The notes below the pieces were generated by a model, which was given only the letters and a program-made list of their open reading frames with translations, made no database searches and had not been told where the DNA came from. From Zhouia spongiae (GTDB lineage: Bacteria > Bacteroidota > Bacteroidia > Flavobacteriales > Flavobacteriaceae): a DNA stretch of 64,000 bases. Of the stretch, positions 1-9,277 are shown piece by piece. The number at the start of each line of letters is the position of its first letter. Position 1 is the first letter of the stretch. Both the position numbers and the translations under genes were made by a program. The stretch spans positions 1,600,804-1,664,803 of the forward strand of contig NZ_CP094326.1 of NCBI RefSeq assembly GCF_022760175.1, in the 5' to 3' direction.

Positions 1-200
1 AATTTGAAAGTAACAGCCATCATTTGCTGTTCAGGTGTAAAAACACCTATAACGGAAATGTAAAACCAATGGGTAAAAGTGGAATAGGAATTAAAAATGT
101 AGAAAGAAGATTAGAAATTTTATACCCAAATAGATATAAGTTGGATATATTTGACTCGAACGGCAACTTTGAAGTCCTCTTGGAAGTGCCTTTAACATAA
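1..200 (+). CDS. sensor histidine kinase, LytS/YehU type (C-terminal fragment)
   Basis: The left edge cuts this gene. The frame that stops at 198-200 is open back to base 3 and encodes the end of a histidine-kinase ATPase domain: a GKSGIGIKN glycine-rich box followed by RRLEILYP, the usual signature of LytS-type (HisKA_7TM/His_kinase family) sensors, then a final beta strand. It ends 6 bases before a LytTR response regulator, the normal partner of this kinase class, so the two are almost certainly one two-component operon. The sensory and phosphoacceptor parts lie outside the window, so the signal cannot be guessed. Confidence 0.85.
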   Translation, partial: FESNSHHLLFRCKNTYNGNVKPMGKSGIGIKNVERRLEILYPNRYKLDIFDSNGNFEVLLEVPLT

Positions 201-206
201 CAATTT

Positions 207-932
207 ATGGATATTAAGTGTCTGATAATAGACGACGAAGCCCTTGCAATCAGTGTCATAGAAACACATCTTGAAGAATTCAGGAATATTGAGGTAGCAG
301 GTGTTTACAATAATCCTGTTGATGCACTTCCTGATCTTGAAAAAGGGGGTATAGATGTTATTTTCCTCGATATCAATATGCCGAGAATGAGTGGACTGGA
401 GTTTTTAAAAACACTTCCTGAATACCCTCAGATAATACTCACTACGGCCTATAAGGAATATGCCCTGGAGAGTTATGAATTTGATATACTCGATTACCTG
501 GTAAAACCGATCCCCTTCAGCCGTTTTTTAAAGGCCATAAATAAGCTGAGGGCTGTGCTGTCTGAAAAAAGAGAAGGAGTTGCCAATGATTTTAAACAAG
601 ACAGTCATTTGTTTCTTAAGGTCGATAAGAAACTGGTTAAAATATACCTGAAAGATATTCTGTATATCGAAAGTTTGAAAGATTACATAAAAGTTACTAC
701 AAATGAAGGAAATTATGTTTCCCATAAATCAATCAGCAGTATTACAGAAGAATTACCGGAGGAGTGTTTTGTAAGGGTGCATAAATCATATACGATTGCC
801 ATAGATAAAGTGAAACTTTTGGAAGGGAATATGATTCAGATTCAGAACAAAAGGATTCCCATAGGAAGAAATTTTGCTACGAACGCCAAGCAAAAAATAT
901 TAAAAGATAAAGGCAATCTGCTAAACGATTAA
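207..932 (+). CDS. LytTR-family response regulator
   Basis: A 241-residue DNA-binding response regulator of the AlgR/LytR class. An N-terminal receiver domain (about residues 3-118) has the acidic pair DDE at 9-11, the phospho-acceptor Asp near 55 (FLDINMP) and the conserved Lys in YLVKPIPF near 105. A LytTR DNA-binding domain occupies about 138-235 (typical strings DILYIESLKDY and FVRVHKSYTI). Phosphorylation by the kinase encoded just upstream is expected to control binding to promoter repeats. In flavobacteria such pairs often control cell-surface or stress genes; its targets are not visible here. It may or may not regulate the metal-export operon that follows about 80 bases later; nothing in the sequence proves a link. 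Confidence 0.93.
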   Translation: MDIKCLIIDDEALAISVIETHLEEFRNIEVAGVYNNPVDALPDLEKGGIDVIFLDINMPRMSGLEFLKTLPEYPQIILTTAYKEYALESYEFDILDYLVKPIPFSRFLKAINKLRAVLSEKREGVANDFKQDSHLFLKVDKKLVKIYLKDILYIESLKDYIKVTTNEGNYVSHKSISSITEELPEECFVRVHKSYTIAIDKVKLLEGNMIQIQNKRIPIGRNFATNAKQKILKDKGNLLND

Positions 933-999
933 ATAACTGAATCGATACCTTCTAAAGCTCAAACTTTTGTTAAAGAGCGAGGTAAAATCTTTTTTTTTG

Positions 1000-1007
1000 T
1001 ACTTTTG
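1000..1007 (+). promoter_or_regulatory. Bacteroidota -7 box (TACTTTTG)
   Basis: TACTTTTG matches the TAnnTTTG consensus and lies 8 bases before the ATG at 1016, so transcription would start almost at the start codon. No TTG was seen at the usual distance upstream. It probably drives the metal-export operon. Confidence 0.5.
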
Positions 1008-1015
1008 ATTTCGAA

Positions 1016-1432
1016 ATGAAAGAATACTTCCATAAAATATCATCTATGATCATGGCGCTTTTGGTGCTCCTCTCAACGGTGTCTTTTGCCGTGAGCAAGC
1101 ATTATTGTGGTGATTTTTTAGTGGATGTGGCGATAATGACACAGGCTGAAACTTGTGGGATGCAAATTCAGCAAAACATTTATAATGAGGAGTGTTCTTT
1201 TCAAAAAACCTCCTGTTGTACAGATCAAATTAAATTGGTTGAAGGGCATGATGAGGTAAAAACAGCTGCAAACGAGTTAGACTTTCAACAACAAGTTTTC
1301 ATAGCCTCATTTGTTTATGCCTATGTTAACTTGTTTGAGGGGTTAGAGGATAATATAATTCCTCATAAAGATTACCCCCCACCTCTTTTGATCAAGGATA
1401 TTCATATTCTTGATGAAGTCTTTTTGATTTGA
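1016..1432 (+). CDS. HYC_CC_PP family protein
   Basis: A 138-residue secreted or membrane-anchored small protein of the family named for its three short motifs: HYC at residues 29-31 right after a hydrophobic signal segment (about 8-27), CC at 67-68 and a Pro-rich YPPPLL near 120. Other cysteines are at 47 and 60, so five thiols are exposed outside the cytoplasm. The biochemical role is unknown. The family is repeatedly found at the head of heavy-metal efflux operons in Bacteroidota, which is the case here: the RND pump gene starts 127 bases downstream. Inference: an envelope metal-binding or accessory protein of the Cu/Ag export system. Confidence 0.75.
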   Translation: MKEYFHKISSMIMALLVLLSTVSFAVSKHYCGDFLVDVAIMTQAETCGMQIQQNIYNEECSFQKTSCCTDQIKLVEGHDEVKTAANELDFQQQVFIASFVYAYVNLFEGLEDNIIPHKDYPPPLLIKDIHILDEVFLI

Positions 1433-1559
1433 TTTATCTATTGAATTTAATACAGTAATTATTGTGTTAAAATAGTACCCAGCTCTGTGTTTATGGAGCT
1501 AGTGGTGATGTTGATGTTTATAACTAAACGATAACATTTATATATTCAATACGTAAATC

Positions 1560-4500
1560 ATGCTCAATAAAAGTATCAAATTTTTAATAGAAAATAAATT
1601 GGTAGCCGTACTGCTTCTGGGCCTTTTTGTAGGCTGGGGTATTGTACATGCACCTTTCGATTGGAAAACAGGACTATTGCCAAGAGAGCCCGTGGCAGTA
1701 GACGCAATTCCCGATATTGGAGAAAATCAACAGATCGTTTTTACCAAATGGGACGGTCGCTCTCCGCAAGATATAGAAGATCAGATAACCTATCCATTAA
1801 CAACATCCCTGCTCGGAATACCAGGAGTGAAAACCATTCGTAGTTCCTCCATGTTTGGATTTTCGAGTATCTATGTGATCTTCGAAGAAGATGTGGAATT
1901 TTACTGGAGTCGTAGCCGGATTCTGGAAAAATTAAATTCACTGCCGGCCGGATTACTGCCCGAAGGGGTTTCTCCAAGCCTGGGGCCGGATGCAACAGGA
2001 TTAGGCCAGATATTCTGGTATACTCTCGAAGGCAGAGATGAAAATGGAAACGTTACCGGGGGATGGGATCTCCACGAACTGCGGAGCGTGCAGGATTACT
2101 ATGTTAAGTATGCCCTTTCATCAGCTAGTGGAGTTTCTGAAGTAGCTTCCATCGGAGGTTATGTCCAGGAATACCAAATAGACGTAGACCCGGAATTACT
2201 GAAACAATACAATATCGGATTGGATGCTGTGGTGAAAGCCGTAAAAGAATCCAACAGAGATGTGGGAGCTCAGACCATTGAGATCAATCAGGTAGAATAC
2301 CTGGTACGTGGCCTAGGATATGTGAAATCTATAGAAGATATTGAAAACGCAGTAGTTGCAGTAAACAATTTCGTATCCATCCGCGTGAAAGATATCGCCA
2401 AAGTAAAATTAGGTCCGGCGCCAAGAAGAGGGATATTAGATAAAGAAGGAGCCGAAGTAGCCGGAGGTGTTGTGGTAGCAAGGTATGGAGCCAATCCGCT
2501 GGAAGTGATCAACAATGTAAAAGAAAAGATCAGTGAAATAAGTGCCGGATTGCCATCCAAAGAACTGGCTGACGGAAGAACTTCACAGTTAACGATAGTT
2601 CCTTTTTATGATAGGGCTGAATTGATTCAGGAAACTTTAGAAACGCTGAATGAAGCACTCACCATGGAGGTGCTTATTACCGTATTGGTGATTATCATTA
2701 TGGTCTTTAACCTGAGAGCTTCCATCTTGATCTCCGGCTTATTACCGGTGGCTGTACTTATGGTGTTTATTACCATGAAAATGTTCCAGGTAGACGCAAA
2801 TATTGTGGCCTTGTCGGGAATCGCCATCGCCATCGGAACCATGGTGGATGTCGGCGTAATCCTCTCCGAAAATATAATAAGGCACCTCGATGAAGATGGA
2901 AATAAACTCCCGGTCAATCAGGTGGTGTTCAATGCCACAAAAGAGGTGTCAGGAGCGATATTAACCGCAGTAATGACCACGATCATTAGCTTTATTCCGG
3001 TATTTACCATGACCGGCGCCGAAGGGAAGCTGTTCAGACCGCTCGCCTTTACCAAAACGATGGCGCTTACAGCTTCGATCATTGTAGCGTTATTTTTAAT
3101 ACCTCCTTTTGCAGCCTTTATTTTCAGGAAGAATAAAACAAGAAAAAGTATTACCCTGATTATCAATATTACCCTGGTAGCCCTCGGATTATTCATATTG
3201 ATACTTGGATACTTCTTGGGAGTAATTCTAATGGCGTTCGGAATCTCAGCCTGGTTGAAAAACCAGGGGAAAATCAATAAAGAACAGTCAAACATTGGCA
3301 ACATAGTAATCTCAGCATTTGCCATTGTGTACTTCTTAGCTGAATACTGGCGCCCGCTGGGAGTTGACAGAAGCGTTTTTGTCAACCTGATATTCGTCGG
3401 GGTTATAGCCTTCGGATTGTTAGGCATATTCACCCTTTTCAGGAAATATTACGTGGGCATACTAAAATGGGCCCTGGCCAATAAACTCATGTTTCTGTCT
3501 ATCCCCACCCTTATCGTGGTTTGTGGTTTCCTGATCATGAAAAACACCGGGAAAGAGTTTATGCCTGCCCTCGATGAAGGTTCCTTTTTACTCATGCCAA
3601 CCTCATTACCGCATGCAGGAGTGGAAGAAAACAAACGAGTACTGCAACAACTCGACATGGCTGTTGCTACGATACCTGAAATTGAAACAGTGGTAGGTAA
3701 AGCAGGTAGAGTAGAATCGGCCCTCGATCCGGCACCCCTTTCCATGTATGAAAATGTCATCATCTATAAACCCGAATATATAGAAGATAATGAAGGAGGA
3801 AGAGTACGTTTTAAAGTAAATGAAGACGGATTGTTTGAACTGAAGAATGGAGATGTTATAGCCTCCGGGAATGCAGTTGAAGCAACAGATTTAATTAAGG
3901 ACGAAGCCGGTGAATTTTATAGAAATTGGCGAAAAGACATCAAGTCTCCGGATGATATCTGGAATGAAATTGTAGCCGTTACCAAATTACCGGGCGTAAC
4001 TTCAGCACCTAAATTACAGCCAATTCAAACCCGGTTGGTAATGTTGCAAACCGGGATGCGGGCTCCTATGGGAATAAAAGTGAAAGGACAAGACCTGAAG
4101 CAAATTGAAGATTTTGGATTGTCCCTGGAACCCATTCTGAAAAATGTGGAAGGGGTGAAGAAAGAAGCCGTTTTTGCCGACCGTATTGTCGGCAAACCAT
4201 ACCTGCTTCTGGATATCGACCGCAATAAATTGATTCGCTATGGAATCTCCATTGAAAGGGTACAACAGATCATAGAGGTAGCCGTGGGAGGTAAAATACT
4301 GTCGCAAACAGTCGAAGGAAGAGAGCGCTACGGAGTGAGAGTGCGCTATCCAAGAGAATTGAGAAGTTCGCCGGAAGATCTCGAAAATATATATGTTCCT
4401 GTCGATAACAATGCGCCGGTACCTTTAAGTGAATTGGTGACCATAAAATACGAGCAGGGGGCACAAGTGATCAAAAGTGAAGACACCTTTTTAGTAGGCT

Positions 4501-5249
4501 ATGTGCTGTTCGATAAATTAGACAAGTATGCTGAAGTTGATGTGGTCGAAAAAGCACAGCAGGCTATTCAGGATAAAATCGATAGCGGTGAGCTGACCGT
4601 GCCGAAAGGGATCAATTATCAGTTTACCGGCACTTATGAAAATCAGATCAGAGCCGAGAAAACTTTGTCCCTGGTGGTACCCTTGTCATTATTGGTGATT
4701 TTCCTGATCTTGTATTTCCAGTTCAGATCCGTATCTACTTCTTTAATGGTATTCTCCGGAATCGCCGTTGCCTTTGCCGGTGGCTTTTTACTTATTTGGT
4801 TCTATGGTCAGGATTGGTTTATGAACTTTAGCATTTTCGGAACCAACCTGAGAGAACTGTTTCAAATGCATACCATCAATCTCAGTGTAGCCGTCTGGGT
4901 CGGATTTATTGCATTGTTCGGGATCGCTACCGACGACGGGGTAGTAATGGCAACCTATTTAACACAAACCTTCGATAGAAATAAACCTGTAGATGTAAGT
5001 CAAATCAGGGCTTCTGTAGTAGAAGCAGGAGAAAAACGAATCCGGCCATGTTTAATGACGACGGCTACGACGATGCTTGCTTTACTGCCGGTATTAACAT
5101 CAACAGGGCGGGGTAGCGACATTATGATACCAATGGCAATACCCAGCTTTGGAGGAATGCTGATAGCATTAATTACACTGTTTGTAGTTCCTGTGTTATT
5201 CAGTTGGAAGAAAGAAGCAGCATTGAAATTTAAAAATGTAGAATCATAA
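1560..5249 (+). CDS. cusA: CusA/CzcA-family heavy-metal efflux RND pump
   Basis: Inner-membrane proton-driven pump that exports heavy-metal ions through a tripartite complex with the adaptor and channel encoded next. The protein shows the RND layout: TM1 at about 9-30, a large periplasmic porter region, TM2-6 including the charged motif MVDVGVILSE (Asp near residue 430, the proton relay position of CusA/CzcA), a second porter half and a C-terminal TM block. At 1229 residues it is longer than the usual 1030-1060. The extra length sits in a hydrophobic insert between the two halves (about 520-630, several additional membrane segments) and in an insert in the second porter domain (about 740-810). 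Motif similarity favours monovalent Cu/Ag, supported by the metal-binding motifs of the adjacent adaptor, but Zn/Co/Cd is not excluded. Confidence 0.93.
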   Translation: MLNKSIKFLIENKLVAVLLLGLFVGWGIVHAPFDWKTGLLPREPVAVDAIPDIGENQQIVFTKWDGRSPQDIEDQITYPLTTSLLGIPGVKTIRSSSMFGFSSIYVIFEEDVEFYWSRSRILEKLNSLPAGLLPEGVSPSLGPDATGLGQIFWYTLEGRDENGNVTGGWDLHELRSVQDYYVKYALSSASGVSEVASIGGYVQEYQIDVDPELLKQYNIGLDAVVKAVKESNRDVGAQTIEINQVEYLVRGLGYVKSIEDIENAVVAVNNFVSIRVKDIAKVKLGPAPRRGILDKEGAEVAGGVVVARYGANPLEVINNVKEKISEISAGLPSKELADGRTSQLTIVPFYDRAELIQETLETLNEALTMEVLITVLVIIIMVFNLRASILISGLLPVAVLMVFITMKMFQVDANIVALSGIAIAIGTMVDVGVILSENIIRHLDEDGNKLPVNQVVFNATKEVSGAILTAVMTTIISFIPVFTMTGAEGKLFRPLAFTKTMALTASIIVALFLIPPFAAFIFRKNKTRKSITLIINITLVALGLFILILGYFLGVILMAFGISAWLKNQGKINKEQSNIGNIVISAFAIVYFLAEYWRPLGVDRSVFVNLIFVGVIAFGLLGIFTLFRKYYVGILKWALANKLMFLSIPTLIVVCGFLIMKNTGKEFMPALDEGSFLLMPTSLPHAGVEENKRVLQQLDMAVATIPEIETVVGKAGRVESALDPAPLSMYENVIIYKPEYIEDNEGGRVRFKVNEDGLFELKNGDVIASGNAVEATDLIKDEAGEFYRNWRKDIKSPDDIWNEIVAVTKLPGVTSAPKLQPIQTRLVMLQTGMRAPMGIKVKGQDLKQIEDFGLSLEPILKNVEGVKKEAVFADRIVGKPYLLLDIDRNKLIRYGISIERVQQIIEVAVGGKILSQTVEGRERYGVRVRYPRELRSSPEDLENIYVPVDNNAPVPLSELVTIKYEQGAQVIKSEDTFLVGYVLFDKLDKYAEVDVVEKAQQAIQDKIDSGELTVPKGINYQFTGTYENQIRAEKTLSLVVPLSLLVIFLILYFQFRSVSTSLMVFSGIAVAFAGGFLLIWFYGQDWFMNFSIFGTNLRELFQMHTINLSVAVWVGFIALFGIATDDGVVMATYLTQTFDRNKPVDVSQIRASVVEAGEKRIRPCLMTTATTMLALLPVLTSTGRGSDIMIPMAIPSFGGMLIALITLFVVPVLFSWKKEAALKFKNVES

Positions 5250-5260
5250 ACAATAGCATT

Positions 5261-6487
5261 ATGAAAAAAAGATATGATATCAAAGATTGTATGAGCCTTG
5301 CAGCTATGCTATTTGTTGTTCTGATAGGAAGAGCGCAGGATTTAGATGCTTATATAAAGATAGCTTTAGAGAATCATCCTCAATTACAGGCAAAGCAATT
5401 AACCTATGAAAGTAGTCTGGAAGCTGTAACCGAAGTCGGGAGTATTCCGAATACGACCATTGGAGGAGGATATTTTGTACAGGAAGCAGAAACCAGGGTA
5501 GGTCCCCAAAGAGCCAAATTATCAGCCTCCCAGATGTTTCCCTGGTTCGGGACTCTCAAAGCTAAAAAGCAGGCATCAGGAGCACTGGCAGAAAGTGATC
5601 GTTTCGAACTGGAAAGTACCATGAGAGATATCACCCTGAAAGTAAAACAAGCCTATTATAAGCTGTACGAGAAAAAGGCCTTTATAGAGATAATCGAAGA
5701 GAACATGAATATTTTAAAGACCTATGAAGAATTAGCACTCAATGAGCTTGAAAACAATCGGACGACCATGGTAGATGTATTAAAGATTCGAATTCAGATG
5801 AATGAGCTCGAAAATCAAAAAGAGGTAGTCAATGAAGAGTTGGTTTCAGATCTAAAAGGTTTTAACTTACTGCTGAATAGAAGTATTTTAGAAGAGGTGA
5901 AGATCGTGGATACCTTAAAGGTAGGCCGGGATGTATTTAGTGAAGAAAATCTTATTGAGAATCCTAAGCTGCTAAAAATAGAGGCGATGAAGGAAGCTGC
6001 GGCACAATCTGAACTGGCGGTTATTAAAGAAAATGGCCCCTCCATTGGTATAGGATTGGATTATGTGTTTGTTGATGAACGCGACATGGTGATGGCTGAT
6101 AACGGAAAGGATATCGTAATGCCCATGGTAAATGTATCCATCCCATTGTTTTCAAAGAAATTTACATCTAAAAGGAAACAATTGCAGCTACAACAAGAAG
6201 CGCTGGCAAATACTAGAGTGGATGCTGAAAATGAATTGAAAACGCTGTTTGTAGATAACCACGCTGCATTAAATAATGCAAAACGTACCATCAGTACGCA
6301 AGCAGAAAATGTGCACCAGGCAAAACAAGCCGAACAGGTTATTTTGTCAACCTACCAAACCGGAACCATAGATTTTGATCAGGTATTGGAAGTGCAGCAA
6401 CTTATTTTAAAATATCAATTATCAACCATACAGGCTCTTACTGCACATCACAATAGTAAGGCAGTCTTAGAGTCATTGACGAAATAA
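5261..6487 (+). CDS. TolC-family outer-membrane efflux channel (CusC-like)
   Basis: A 408-residue outer-membrane factor. After an N-terminal signal region ending near residue 25 (RAQ), the protein is almost entirely alpha-helical with heptad-like Glu/Lys/Leu patterns and two related halves, as in TolC family channels; strings such as ALENHPQL at the start of the mature protein and the conserved SIPLFSKK near residue 295 are typical. It starts 11 bases after the pump gene and ends 13 bases before the adaptor gene, so the three are one transcript. It provides the exit duct for metal ions across the outer membrane. No lipobox was seen, so unlike CusC it may not be lipidated. Confidence 0.9.
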   Translation: MKKRYDIKDCMSLAAMLFVVLIGRAQDLDAYIKIALENHPQLQAKQLTYESSLEAVTEVGSIPNTTIGGGYFVQEAETRVGPQRAKLSASQMFPWFGTLKAKKQASGALAESDRFELESTMRDITLKVKQAYYKLYEKKAFIEIIEENMNILKTYEELALNELENNRTTMVDVLKIRIQMNELENQKEVVNEELVSDLKGFNLLLNRSILEEVKIVDTLKVGRDVFSEENLIENPKLLKIEAMKEAAAQSELAVIKENGPSIGIGLDYVFVDERDMVMADNGKDIVMPMVNVSIPLFSKKFTSKRKQLQLQQEALANTRVDAENELKTLFVDNHAALNNAKRTISTQAENVHQAKQAEQVILSTYQTGTIDFDQVLEVQQLILKYQLSTIQALTAHHNSKAVLESLTK

Positions 6488-6500
6488 AATATTCAGAACA

Positions 6501-8186
6501 ATGAAAAAATATATTGTATTTATAGGAATCTTTATAGCAGGATTGGCACTTGGTTATATCTTTTTTGGTAATCAGTCAGCCACTGTGGAAGGCGGACATG
6601 ATCACGCCGGTGAACAAGCAGATCAGATGTGGACCTGTTCGATGCACCCCCAAATAATGCAACCCGAGGCGGGTGCCTGTCCGATCTGTGGCATGGACCT
6701 GATCCCTGCCGATGCATCGGCAGACGGGTTGGGAGCGAATCAGTTTAAAATGACAAGCAATGCCATGGCACTTGCTAATATTCAAACCATTGTTGCAGGT
6801 CAGGCTATGGAAGGTGAAAGCGTTCGTATATCAGGGAAAATTAAAGAGAGCGAAAAAGGAAAAGCTACCCAAACTGCACACTACGGTGGACGGATTGAAA
6901 AAATGTATGTGAACGCCATCGGAGAACAAGTTTATAAAGGGCAATTAATAGCTTTGATCTATTCGCCGGAATTGGTAACTGCCCAACAAGAATTGTTTAC
7001 ATCAGCCAAGCTTAAAACATCTCAACCAAAATTGTATTCAGCCGTTAAAAACAAACTTAAGTACTGGAAGTTCAGCGAAGATCAGATTGAGAGTCTTTTA
7101 TATTCCGGGAAAATTATTGAAAACATTGAGGTCTATGCAGATGAAAGTGGGGTGATTACTGAAAGAATTGTACAAGAAGGAGATCATGTTATCGAAGGAC
7201 AAGGAATTTATAAACTCACTGACCTAAGTACAATTTGGGCAGAGTTTGATATTTATGAAAGTCAAATAGCTTCCTTTAGTGAAGGACAGGAAATCATGGT
7301 AAGAACCCATGCATTCCCCGATAAAGAGTTCAATGCTAAGATTGAGTTTATTTCTCCCATTATGAATCAGGATACCAGAACGGTTACCGTTAGAGTGGTT
7401 CTTAATAATAAAGAAAGGATTTTAAAGCCGGGAATGTTTGTCGAAGGATTTGTGAAATCAAGGCAGAAGAAAGCAGAAGAGGCCTTTATTGACATCCCTA
7501 AATCCGCTGTTTTATGGACAGGGAAACGATCGATTGTTTATGTAAAAACAGATAAAGACCAGGCTGTTTTTGAAATGCGAGAGGTAACCATCGGTAGTGC
7601 TGCTGGTGAACGGTATGTTATTGCCAAAGGACTGAATATGGGAGACGAAGTGGTAGTGAACGGAACTTTTACTGTCGATGCAGCAGCACAGCTTCAGGGA
7701 AAGAAATCAATGATGAACCACGAAGACAGTATGACCATGGATATGACTCTGACTTCCGGTTTTCAAGAAAACTTCATGCCTGTAATGGAAGGATACCTGA
7801 AATTGAAAGATGTATTGGTAACATCAAATGCCGGTCAGGCACAGAATGAAGCAAAAAATGCACTTGGTGCGATGTCCGGGATCAAAACAACCGGCCTGGG
7901 TAAAATGGAACAGCAACATGTGGATACCATCCGTAAAATGCTGGAAACCATATCAGGCAGTGATGATCTCGAAAACCAACGAAGCCATTTTAAGATCCTT
8001 TCTGAAAACATAATCGCTATGGTTGCGAACTTTCAGAAACTCCGGGAAACCCTATACGTTCAGTATTGCCCGATGGCCGATAGTAATAAAGGAGCATACT
8101 GGTTAAGTAAGGAGGCTGAAATTTTAAACCCTTATTATGGCGAAGCCATGCTAAGTTGTGGGGAAGTAACTAAAACAATTCAATAA
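6501..8186 (+). CDS. cusB: efflux RND periplasmic adaptor with metal-binding and DUF3347 domains (CusB-like)
   Basis: Membrane-fusion protein that links the RND pump to the channel. An N-terminal hydrophobic anchor (about 5-23) is followed by a heavy-metal-binding domain at about 42-68 (WTCSMHP ... GACPICGMDL, with two Cys pairs, His and Met), then the barrel-sandwich and beta-barrel adaptor core to about residue 400. The C-terminal 140 residues form a DUF3347-like helical domain with conserved Met/His/Cys positions (EGYLKLKDVL, YCPMA). The N-terminal domain and DUF3347 are both associated with Cu/Ag handling and could hand metal to the pump, replacing CusF, which is absent here. It is the fourth gene of the operon. 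Confidence 0.93.
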   Translation: MKKYIVFIGIFIAGLALGYIFFGNQSATVEGGHDHAGEQADQMWTCSMHPQIMQPEAGACPICGMDLIPADASADGLGANQFKMTSNAMALANIQTIVAGQAMEGESVRISGKIKESEKGKATQTAHYGGRIEKMYVNAIGEQVYKGQLIALIYSPELVTAQQELFTSAKLKTSQPKLYSAVKNKLKYWKFSEDQIESLLYSGKIIENIEVYADESGVITERIVQEGDHVIEGQGIYKLTDLSTIWAEFDIYESQIASFSEGQEIMVRTHAFPDKEFNAKIEFISPIMNQDTRTVTVRVVLNNKERILKPGMFVEGFVKSRQKKAEEAFIDIPKSAVLWTGKRSIVYVKTDKDQAVFEMREVTIGSAAGERYVIAKGLNMGDEVVVNGTFTVDAAAQLQGKKSMMNHEDSMTMDMTLTSGFQENFMPVMEGYLKLKDVLVTSNAGQAQNEAKNALGAMSGIKTTGLGKMEQQHVDTIRKMLETISGSDDLENQRSHFKILSENIIAMVANFQKLRETLYVQYCPMADSNKGAYWLSKEAEILNPYYGEAMLSCGEVTKTIQ

Positions 8187-8208
8187 TAATTAATTTAAAT
8201 TCAGAACT

Positions 8209-8649
8209 ATGAAACGTATAATTATGAGTGTGGCAGTAGTAGCCGCAATCGCTTTTACAGCATGTAAAAGTGAGAAAAAAGCAGACAATGCTACAGCAGG
8301 AACGGAGCAGGCACAGAGTGATGCCGGAGAAATGGCTATGGCAGATGCTTCTTTCGGTGTAAGAGGGAACTGTGGGATGTGTAAAAAAACGATCGAAACA
8401 GCAGCACTTGGTGTGGAAGGAGTAGAAAAAGCCAGCTGGGATAAGGATAAAAAGAAGATAGCCGTGAGTTTCGATGACTCTAAAACAGATATCAATGCCA
8501 TCCATAACGCAATTGCGGCTTCTGGATACGATACTGAAAAAGTAAGCGGGAGTGAAGAAGCCTACAAGGAATTACCCGGGTGCTGCCAGTATGACCATAC
8601 CATGGAAATGAATCAGTCTGGCGAAGTAAAAGCAGACGATCACAATTAA
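8209..8649 (+). CDS. HMA-domain lipoprotein, heavy-metal binding
   Basis: A 146-residue lipoprotein: signal peptide with lipobox TAC (Cys 19), a charged linker, then a heavy-metal-associated ferredoxin-like domain from about residue 47 to 115 containing the metal-binding pair C55-x2-C58 (GNCGMCKKTI). The C-terminal tail has a further CC pair (about 125) and HTMEMN, giving extra His/Met ligands. Being in the periplasm or at the membrane it could shuttle Cu(I)/Ag(I) to the adaptor or pump. It starts 22 bases after the adaptor gene and is the last gene before the terminator at 8674. The Cys spacing is that of Atx1/CopZ chaperones, but it is exported, unlike those. Confidence 0.88.
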   Translation: MKRIIMSVAVVAAIAFTACKSEKKADNATAGTEQAQSDAGEMAMADASFGVRGNCGMCKKTIETAALGVEGVEKASWDKDKKKIAVSFDDSKTDINAIHNAIAASGYDTEKVSGSEEAYKELPGCCQYDHTMEMNQSGEVKADDHN

Positions 8650-8673
8650 CACTCCATACATTGAAATACTTGT

Positions 8674-8703
8674 AAAAAGGTTGTCTTTTAAGGCAACCTT
8701 TTT
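8674..8703 (+). terminator. rho-independent terminator of the metal-export operon
   Basis: AAAAAGGTTG at 8674-8683 pairs with CAACCTTTTT at 8694-8703, extended by two more pairs (one G-T wobble) around a TTTTAA loop. The 3' arm ends in a T run, and the hairpin lies 25 bases after the last gene. Confidence 0.85.
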
Positions 8704-9235
8704 AGTTTAATAAAACTGCAATTCAAGCAATGGAACTGGAATAATACTTCACCGGGTAAGATCCATAACCAAGACCTGATTAAATCATTTTCAGGAACAA
8801 TATTCATTAGGGAACCAAGAGAAATACTAATAAGCATCCCTCAGAGAAAATTCGTGGTAAATTCTCATGTTTAGTTGAGTTATCCCTATGTTATTCCCAT
8901 TATATCCCCATATTATCCTTATAATAGAGTATACTATCTACCTTCATTTAACAGGTTTCAATATCTTTTACCTTTCACTTAGGGATAGTTTAGGAAGATG
9001 TGATTTGGATGAAATAAAAGGCTTAATAGAAGTACATGGGCTGTAAGTAGAAATATGTCGGCAATTTAATGTTGCGCAGTTGATTCTTTGCCTGAAGCTA
9101 CCGGGGTGTAATAAAAGTTAAATGGATGAGGTGAGACAATGGATAGTAATAGATAAAGAAGAGGGCGTCTAAAAAGTATTTCAACCCCTCCATAATTTGC
9201 GTATTTGAGAATAGTTCTCCGATACCTACCCGAAT
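8704..9235. other. intergenic region without a convincing gene
   Basis: About 530 bases with no gene I can support. It holds degenerate tandem TTATnCCCAT-like units at 8880-8923 and, at 9159-9177, a copy of the arm of the terminator found at 9236-9273 (18 of 19 bases match the inverted sequence). A 66-codon minus-strand open frame at 9066-9266 overlaps that terminator and has no recognisable features. The stretch reads like decayed DNA left by an old insertion or gene loss. Confidence 0.5.
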
Positions 9236-9273
9236 AAAAAAGAGGGTGTCTTGACTTTTTAGACACCCTCTTT
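9236..9273 (-). terminator. terminator of the small Lys/Cys-rich gene
   Basis: A 13-bp perfect stem (AAAGAGGGTGTCT at 9239-9251 with AGACACCCTCTTT at 9261-9273) with a 9-base loop. Read on the minus strand it is followed by a run of six T and lies 5 bases past the stop of the gene at 9278. Confidence 0.85.
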
Positions 9274-9277
9274 ATGG

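Noticed and set aside
2918-3433. 171-codon antisense frame inside the RND pump gene
   Set aside because: It is a shadow of the pump's coding frame on the other strand, with low-complexity Ile/Thr/Met-rich translation and no independent signals.
9066-9266. 66-codon minus-strand open frame as a gene
   Set aside because: It begins inside the terminator hairpin of the neighbouring gene and has no family features.
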